23,892 nucleotides of DNA. Source: Ophiothrix spiculata (Eukaryota > Echinodermata > Ophiuroidea > Amphilepidida > Ophiotrichidae). Positions within the stretch are counted from its first letter, which is position 1, and every line of letters starts with the position of its first letter. The stretch is from NCBI GenBank assembly GCA_000969725.1, contig JXSR01S073087.1. The stretch is one strand, 5' to 3'. The notes below the pieces were generated by a model. The model ran no database searches. It was not told where the DNA came from and saw nothing but the letters and a program-made list of their open reading frames with translations. Shown here piece by piece: positions 18,961 through 23,892 of this stretch. A program made the position numbers and the translations under genes.

Positions 18961-19250
18961 TTCGCTAGTTAGAAGGTTCGCTAGTCCGAAAATGAAATAG
19001 GGTTCGCTAGTCCGAAAGCGTATTTTCCTATACCTGAAACTGTATCATAAATAGGATTACAGCCCGCTAGTCCGAAGGTTCGCTCGTCCGAAAATGAAAA
19101 AAGGTTCGCTAGTCCGAAATTAAAAAGGGTTCGCCGCTAATCGTAAGGTTCGCTAGTCTGAATTTGAAAAGAAGTTCGCTAGTCCGAAAATGAAATAAGG
19201 TCCGCTAGTCCGAAATTTAAAAAGGTCCGCTAATCCTAAGGTTCGCCAGT

Positions 19251-20611
19251 CTTAGTTTTAAGTTTTAGTCCATTCTCAAAATCATGCCCTAAACAAGTTT
19301 TCTCGGTTTTTTTTTTTTTTTTTTAAGCTTATCAAGCTTTGAACAAAATTACGCCCTAAACAAGTTTTCCTTTTGATTGTACCATACATCTGTCAAAGTT
19401 GAAGATATGACAAAAGAGCTTTAGCAACTTTAATGTTTTAAACCCGTAGAATAGATTATGAAATGTTCGGTATACTGGACTAATGACTCAATTCAGTTTG
19501 CATGCCGTTACGTGGCTTGATGACACTCGTCTGTGGACCACTGCGGTGATGTTGCAAAATCTGGAAATGTATTTTACACTGTACCGTGCATTTAACAAAT
19601 ATTCAACACCCGTGAACCTAACTCTCGTGAATCGAATGTTAACGAAAAATAGCGGAAAAAGTAAAGAAATCTCAAAAGCTGATCGGGATTTCAAACAGAG
19701 GAGTTCACTCTTTAATACAAAGGGTGCAGAGAAAGTTGGACATGGAATGTTGAAAAAGACCCTAAACACACCCTTTTGTACGAAAATGCTTTGATTTTCC
19801 GCCCCTAAACGCGTAACGTGCCCGACTGTAAAAAAAAAGCACCCTTTTAACGCGTTTTTTTAAACGCGGTTGTGTACAGCTCCAAATCTGAGTGGCCCCC
19901 GGGTGATAAAGTCAAAAGATATTAAAGTTACAAAAAGAGTTTGGTCCAATCGCTTCGAAAGAGAGATGGAGTCTCCGACCTGTGCAAATACAGTCCGTCC
20001 CGTGACATTTACAGCTATTTACCTTAACTGTTTACCTTCATCTTAGTTTAAAAACAGTAGTGACCAGAGGGACTGATTAGTGTTCCTGAATACAATTTCA
20101 GGAGATCTTGTTCTTAATCATATAAATCTAGCCCGTACACATGGAGACGGTCAGGTTAAATACTTTGTGAATAATTTAACATTCTATAATAACTCAGCTG
20201 CAAGCTTGGAGCGTATAATATAATGCGTGAAACCGAGCAAAATAGGTTGTTTTTCTTTTGTACGATTTACCGATGATTTTCAAAATTCAATAACACTGCA
20301 ACCACACATCAGAATTCTTTCTTTAAAACGGATGGGTATGCGTGGGCAAAATCAGGCTTCCCGATAACATAATTATATTCTATGGTCAAGCACATTCCAC
20401 GTAATTCAGAATAAAAACTTCAGAAAAGGCGTCGAATAAATTCCACTCTGGAATTATTATCATTATTAAATGGAAAAAAAACCCTGATGTTCACAAAGTA
20501 AACGTGCATCTGTTATTCTTGACTTTTGAGTATGATGACAATTTCAGGCTAAGTGTGTATGCAATGCGCGCAATGAATAACTTCTACAAAAAATGTTTCA
20601 GCAAAAGTATA
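19251..20611. other. Unassigned region with one unrecognised 103-codon frame
   Basis: There is a poly-T run at about 19307-19324 between two copies of CCCTAAACAAGTTTTC (19288 and 19350 areas). A plus-strand frame at 19483-19794 encodes 103 residues beginning MTQFSLHAVTWLDDT and containing KNSGKSKEISKADRD. It overlaps a minus-strand frame of similar length, and I recognise no domain, splice sites or coding context. Near 19760-19860, CCCTAAACAC, CCCTAAACGCG and CCCTTTTAACGCG look like decayed repeats of one another. The rest shows nothing I can support. Confidence 0.35.
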
Positions 20612-20785
20612 AATGTGATGACTCACCCCGAAAAGGGGGACTTAGCGACACAATACTTTTCGAGAAACTGGTGAAATTAGGCAGCAAAAAATAAAGAAAA
20701 TAATAATAATTTTCAGCAGATTTTCTGTTGTAAAATTTGATTGCCTTGATCAATTTCAACAAATAAGGTGTCATTTTAAAGCTTA

Positions 20786-21422
20786 CACTCTTAGAAAGCC
20801 AGAATCAAATATGAGACAAAAAGGATCAAAATCCTTTTTAGGTATCAAATATAAGCTTACCCTTTCCGGATCAAAGTGATCCGATAGCAGGATCAAAAAG
20901 TTTGATCCAAAATGGGATCAAATATTTGTGTTAAATGATACTGAAACGGATCAAAATAATTATCCTTAATTGGATGTAAATGTTGCTTGTGATCCTACTT
21001 CAGGATCAAACTGAATCAAATGTTCCTTCTCCAGGATCAAATATTTCCGGCAAAATGATGCTGAAATGGATTAAAGTGTCTCAAATTGTGGACTTGCCAT
21101 AGGTGTATCATGGAGTATAATATAGTGGCATTACGATGGCATTATGATATCATACCAACATTTTGTACCAATATTAGGTTGCCAATGTGATGCCAATAAC
21201 AAAATCCCCATAGAATGCAAAGATTAGCCCAATATTGCTTAGTAAGATAATGCCAATGCCAAGATTTGCGATCGAAAACCGATATTAGTGTTATCTGGGT
21301 TATAATTGATCCGGAAATCGGATCAAAACGATCCAACAATTGATCAAAAATGATCCTTAAAGGATCAAAATAAAGTGATCCGGAAAACTACTCATATATT
21401 TGATACTGGCGTTCTAAGAGTG
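20786..21422. mobile_element. Nested MITE, CACTCTTAGAA ends, TA target
   Basis: It starts CACTCTTAGAAAGCCAGAAT and ends with the complement GGCGTTCTAAGAGTG. The inverted match continues through ATCAAATAT with small gaps. TA flanks both ends (20784-20785, 21423-21424), giving a Tc1/mariner-like TA duplication. Inside are more than ten GGATCAAA/TTTGATCC words, many arranged as small palindromes such as CGGATCAAAGTGATCCG and GGATCAAAAAGTTTGATCC. A middle stretch (about 21080-21300) with repeated TGCCAAT words has a different texture and may be a further insertion. Confidence 0.75.
21080..21305. other. Differently textured insert inside the nested MITE
   Basis: The GGATCAAA words stop at about 21075 and resume at about 21308. 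The stretch between uses TGCCAAT, ACCAATATT and GGCATTA words instead. AATT occurs on both sides (about 21084 and 21304), but this is too short to call a target duplication. It may be a third-level insertion or simply the original core of the MITE. Confidence 0.3.
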
Positions 21423-21509
21423 TAGAATCTGTTCTAACAGATGAAATGATAAATTCAAAATTGATATCATCTGCAAAGTCTCCCCTTTCGGGGTGAGCGA
21501 TCACAAATA

Positions 21510-21889
21510 TCCAAAAACGTTACCAAACGTAATAAAAAAATGTGTTCTCTGTGTCTCTTCATCCTTTTTCAAACTTGGTCCCATTTAGCAAATTGGCCTC
21601 ACCAGACATGGATTATACATTTATTTCAAGCAGCAGCATGTTGTTGCTGCTATGCTGCTATTATTGTTAATTGTTAATAGTCGTGCTAATGATAATTATA
21701 TGTTGTTAAAACCTCTTATAATAAATGATCAATATCGTTGCAGTTTCTGGGGTTTTTTTTTCAATTAAAAGTTTTAAAACAAAGTTAAAACATGTTACAT
21801 ATACACTTTCGTAACGGCATAACGGATGTACATAGAGATATCTCAAACTTTACTCAATCGGGTTAAGTTTGAAAAAGGGTGAAAAAACA
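21510..21889. other. Spacer with a GCAGCAGCA/TGTTGTTGCTGC hairpin
   Basis: At 21629-21661 AGCAGCAGCATG, TTGTTGCTGCTA and TGCTGCTATT can fold on each other. The rest is AT-rich, with no reading frame or repeat recognised. Confidence 0.45.
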
Positions 21890-22440
21890 CAGATAAAACT
21901 TAGCTGTTGGCCGTTGGGACGACATACTGATGGCACTTGAAACACATGTTTTTCCACAGATAATTCTCATCTGTTGTGATGAGGTGTTGCTAGTTAAGGC
22001 CAGGCCAGTCTCTAATGTTGTTAGTTCAAGGTCTTGCAGGTCGTCCTCTCTTTCTTGAGCCATATGTGCCTCCTTGCAGTATAGTGTTAGTAAGGCTACC
22101 TTTCCTCCTGGTCACATACCCAAACTATTGCAACTGCCTACGTTTTACAATTATTGTCAACAGATCTTCAAGCTCACCGATGATGCGCTTTTCCATTTCA
22201 GCATTCAATGTCCAGGTTTCACACCCATAGGAAGTCTGATATAACTAGTGGTCGAATGAGTCGAATTCTTGTTGTCATAATATGTATCTCTCCATATTGG
22301 TTTCAGCTATGCAAGTGAAGATGTGGCAATATATTCGGATCTTAATTTCTTGCACTGATTTTGCATCGTCTGTGGTGGTGGCACCACACTGTTGTTTGAA
22401 CCTGTTGGGAGATGTAAATGTGGCAACATTTTATAGTGTA
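21890..22440 (-). pseudogene. RTE-like LINE 3' remnant, antisense and broken
   Basis: On the minus strand the scattered frames read GATTTDDAKSVQEIKIRI, then TTRIRLIRPLVIS, YGCETWTLNAEMEKRI, EDLLTIIVKRRQLQ, FGYVTRRKGS, TILQGGTYGSRKRGRP and NNIRDWPGL. These are in the order found at the C-terminus of RTE-type and related endonuclease/RT elements: the K-[IV]-R-I segment, the YGCETW block, the DLL-x-KRRxLxxFGHV block and the GRRRGRP basic stretch. There are several frameshifts and stops, and a segment is missing between EKRI and EDLLTI. Only the tail survives, without RT or endonuclease. The clade is less certain than the LINE origin. Confidence 0.65.
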
Positions 22441-22506
22441 ATGATCGGGCAACCCTCATTTTGTATAAAGTTCGGACGGGTTGCCAGCCAGTTTTGGCAG
22501 ACCAAA

Positions 22507-22638
22507 ATGGCCGACACTGACGAAGAACATGTAGATTAAACGGATGATTTTGAAGAGTTAATAATCTTGCATAACGAGCCTTCATTCTTTAAATTAAGAC
22601 CAGAAACAACTACACAATCAAACATGGTGTCAACGTGA
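22507..22638 (+). pseudogene. Possible small coding remnant, unrecognised
   Basis: An ATG in good Kozak context (ACCAAAATGGCC) opens MADTDEEHVD, then a TAA (22537-22539), and the same frame continues TDDFEELIILHNEPSFFKL and RPETTTQSNMVST to a TGA. The acidic start and FEELIIL phrase look protein-like, and the frame resumes cleanly after a single stop. I cannot assign a family, and 43 codons in AT-rich DNA can arise by chance. Confidence 0.2.
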
Positions 22639-22639
22639 A

Positions 22640-23225
22640 GAACCTGACATGCAAGATTAAGAAGATGGCGGAGATAAAGGGCGATGAAAAAATCGTAATA
22701 AAGTCGTTGCACAGTAAAGCTTAGATTTTCACACGTAAGCTTGCTTCTACATCGCTACAGAAATGAATCAAGTGACATAAATAGACTCAAAGCAAGTAAT
22801 GATGAACAATGAACATAAGCTTAGAAATCGAACTTAGTAAAGCAACCTGTAAAAGCAAGATTACGAACATTAACGTAGTACAAACAGAAGACATGAAAAA
22901 ACAGTACCCTGCGAGCCGGTAAATTTAGCAAGTGTACGGTACTAGAAGCACAACAATGCACAGCAACTTATAAGCAAAATGATCGAACACTACGTGAAAC
23001 CACGCACGACAAAATTGAGGCAATGTCACTTGTGTCAGTAAAAAACGATAGCAAGAAATGTATGAAACAAAAAATATGGACCAATATAACTGTCACTAAA
23101 CGTTAGAAACCAAATTGAGCCTAAACTGTAGCAGAAACTAAGGTCACAACAAGTTAACTTAAACAGAGGGTCCCACAATAAGCAGACCTGGGAAGCAGAC
23201 GTAACAAAAAAGTGATGCAACTGTG
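22640..23225. other. Region upstream of gag, possible leader or LTR, unresolved
   Basis: If the gag reading frame to the right belongs to an LTR retrotransposon, its 5' LTR, primer-binding site and leader should lie here. I could not find a convincing tRNA-complementary primer-binding site or a TG...CA terminus, and only one LTR would be inside the window, so direct-repeat comparison is impossible. Confidence 0.3.
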
Positions 23226-23302
23226 TACAAATTGCAACAAATTGGGATAGCAAAATACGTGACGAAACCGTTTACAAATTGCAACAAATTGGGATAGCAA
23301 AA
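23226..23302 (+). repeat. 30-bp perfect direct repeat in the gag leader
   Basis: A 30-bp segment starting TACAAATTGCAACAAATTGG occurs at 23226-23255 and again at 23273-23302, with a 17-bp spacer (period 47). The second copy ends nine bases before the gag start codon. A leader role such as packaging or translation is only suggested by position. Confidence 0.9.
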
Positions 23303-23311
23303 AATTAAACG

Positions 23312-23892
23312 ATGGCAGATGCAGGTGGCGCAGCAGAACCTGATGCTGGTGGCGCAGCAGAGCCTGATGCTGGTGTTGCAGCGGCGGCGCAGGTTAATCC
23401 AGGCATGGGACATTTAAACATGTTGAAACCCCCTAGACCATTAAACTTTAACTTAAAAGGTGATATGGCTGACAAATGGACAACATGGAAAGAAGAATTC
23501 TTATTGTACTCTGATTTAGCCATGGGTCAAACGCCGCAGGCAGAAAAGCAAAAAATTCATCTGCTAAAATACCTCATAGGAAGAGAGGGACGAAAATTAT
23601 TAGAAACTTATAAAGTCACAGAAGATAATAATGCAAATCTAAAACAGGTGCTGAAGAAATTTGATGAGGATTTGGTGGCGAAAAGAAACGTGAATGTAGA
23701 ACGATTTCATCTTTTTAGTAGAAAACAAAACCCAGACGAGACGATTGACCAGTACATCACAGATCTAAAGATATTAGCGGGAACGTCAGAGCTGGGTAAT
23801 CTTGAAGATTCCCTGCTAATTACAGTCATACTGATGGGAATAACTAATACTACATTAAGAGAAAGACTATTGCAGAAGGAAAATCTGAAGTT
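23312..23892 (+). CDS. Ty3/Gypsy-type Gag polyprotein, 5' part
   Basis: Gag forms the particle in which an LTR retrotransposon's RNA is packaged and reverse transcribed. From the ATG at 23312 the frame is open for 193 codons to the window edge without a stop. Residues 2-20 are a tandem Ala/Gly-rich octapeptide (AGGAAEPD twice, then AGVAAAA). Next comes PRPLNFNLKGDMADKWTTWK, the entry to the retrotransposon capsid domain (F-x(5)-W-x2-W), then QKIHLLKYLIGREGRKLLET, QVLKKFDEDLVAKRNVNVER, FHLFSRKQNPDETIDQYITD and DSLLITVILMGITNTTLRER. This is the typical gag order of metazoan Ty3/Gypsy elements, perhaps Mag-like. The zinc knuckle, protease and polymerase would lie past the edge. The frame is intact, unlike every LINE here, so a young copy is possible. 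Confidence 0.85.
   Translation, partial: MADAGGAAEPDAGGAAEPDAGVAAAAQVNPGMGHLNMLKPPRPLNFNLKGDMADKWTTWKEEFLLYSDLAMGQTPQAEKQKIHLLKYLIGREGRKLLETYKVTEDNNANLKQVLKKFDEDLVAKRNVNVERFHLFSRKQNPDETIDQYITDLKILAGTSELGNLEDSLLITVILMGITNTTLRERLLQKENLK

Larger units (their letters stand above)
18571..19250 (+). repeat. Second AGTCCGAA array, single orientation
   Basis: Units of GGTTCGCTAGTCCGAA followed by AT-rich spacers (AATGAAAT, ATTAAAAAG, TTTGAAAAG) start at 18571-18597, are interrupted by a MITE, and resume from 18961 to 19250 with about ten units of decreasing conservation. A subunit beginning CAGCCCGCTAGTCCGAAGG occurs both at 18571 and about 19060. The core is shared with the 14871-15988 element, and the linked pair AGTCCGAAGGTTCG then GTCCGAAAAT occurs in both. 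No inverted partner arm was found, so this may be a solo arm or a simple minisatellite derived from that family. Confidence 0.8.
20612..21508. mobile_element. Outer MITE with CTCACCCCGAAA inverted ends
   Basis: The left end reads ATGTGATGACTCACCCCGAA and continues AAGGGGGACTT (20612-20642). The reverse complement of the right end reads TTTGTGATCGCTCACCCCGA and continues AAGGGGAGACTTT (21474-21508). The inverted match is about 35 bp with a few mismatches, and each end is itself a small CCCC/GGGG hairpin. The DNA between is largely taken up by another element (20786-21422). The exact outer boundary and target duplication could not be set, and no coding sequence is present. Confidence 0.65.

Noticed and set aside
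18425..18968. Five overlapping reading frames of 62-128 codons on both strands
   Set aside because: They arise from the homopurine tract (K/E/R-rich on plus, F/S/L-rich on minus) inside the hAT-like MITE.
22015..22230. Plus-strand 71-codon frame
   Set aside because: It is the antisense shadow of the RTE-like remnant, whose conserved blocks are read on the minus strand.

Overview
The window looks like AT-rich, gene-poor intergenic DNA from an animal nuclear genome, most likely a marine invertebrate; I cannot name the species. The reasons are the mix of elements: an L1/Tx1-type LINE, a CR1-group LINE, an antisense RTE-like LINE remnant, the start of a Ty3/Gypsy-type gag gene, tRNA-derived SINE heads and many terminal-inverted-repeat (TIR) DNA elements. 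No host protein-coding gene, functional RNA gene, bacterial operon or CRISPR array could be supported.

Layout. 1-3544: sparse DNA with two tRNA-like SINE heads (about 121-205 on the minus strand, 3170-3256 on the plus strand), a 302-bp foldback MITE (1331-1632) and a perfect 25-bp inverted repeat interleaved with a direct repeat (1962-2050). 3545-7462: a badly broken L1/Tx1-type LINE (endonuclease, reverse transcriptase, C-terminal zinc knuckle). 7463-9753: a 2.3-kb Harbinger-like TIR element between TTA target duplications. 9757-11716: a 2-kb non-coding block, called R here. 11717-14565: a second copy of the LINE 3' end joined directly to a second copy of R, without the TIR element, so it preserves the empty insertion site.

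14871-15988: an 1.1-kb foldback element whose arms are built from about 20-24 AGTCCGAA-type subrepeats each, in opposite orientation, flanked by a 9-bp direct repeat. 16165-17629: a 5'-truncated CR1-group LINE ending in (TTA)7, with a 250-aa C-terminal reading frame still open. 17787-18065: a small hairpin element. 18571-19250: a second, single-orientation AGTCCGAA array, split by a 363-bp hAT-like MITE with an 8-bp target duplication and a 111-nt homopurine tract. 19251-20611: nothing recognisable. 20612-21508: two nested MITEs. 21890-22440 (minus): RTE-like LINE remnant. 23312-23892: the 5' part of an intact-looking Ty3/Gypsy-type gag that runs off the right edge.

How the parts relate. This is a record of transposition, not a pathway. 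The internal duplication allows relative dating: LINE and R were adjacent first, the block was duplicated, the Harbinger-like element entered one copy (or was absent from the template), and a 1.43-kb core of R was later homogenised or newly duplicated. The two AGTCCGAA arrays point to an element family built from short GC-rich cores separated by AT-rich spacers. All family assignments come from reading motifs; no database search was possible.
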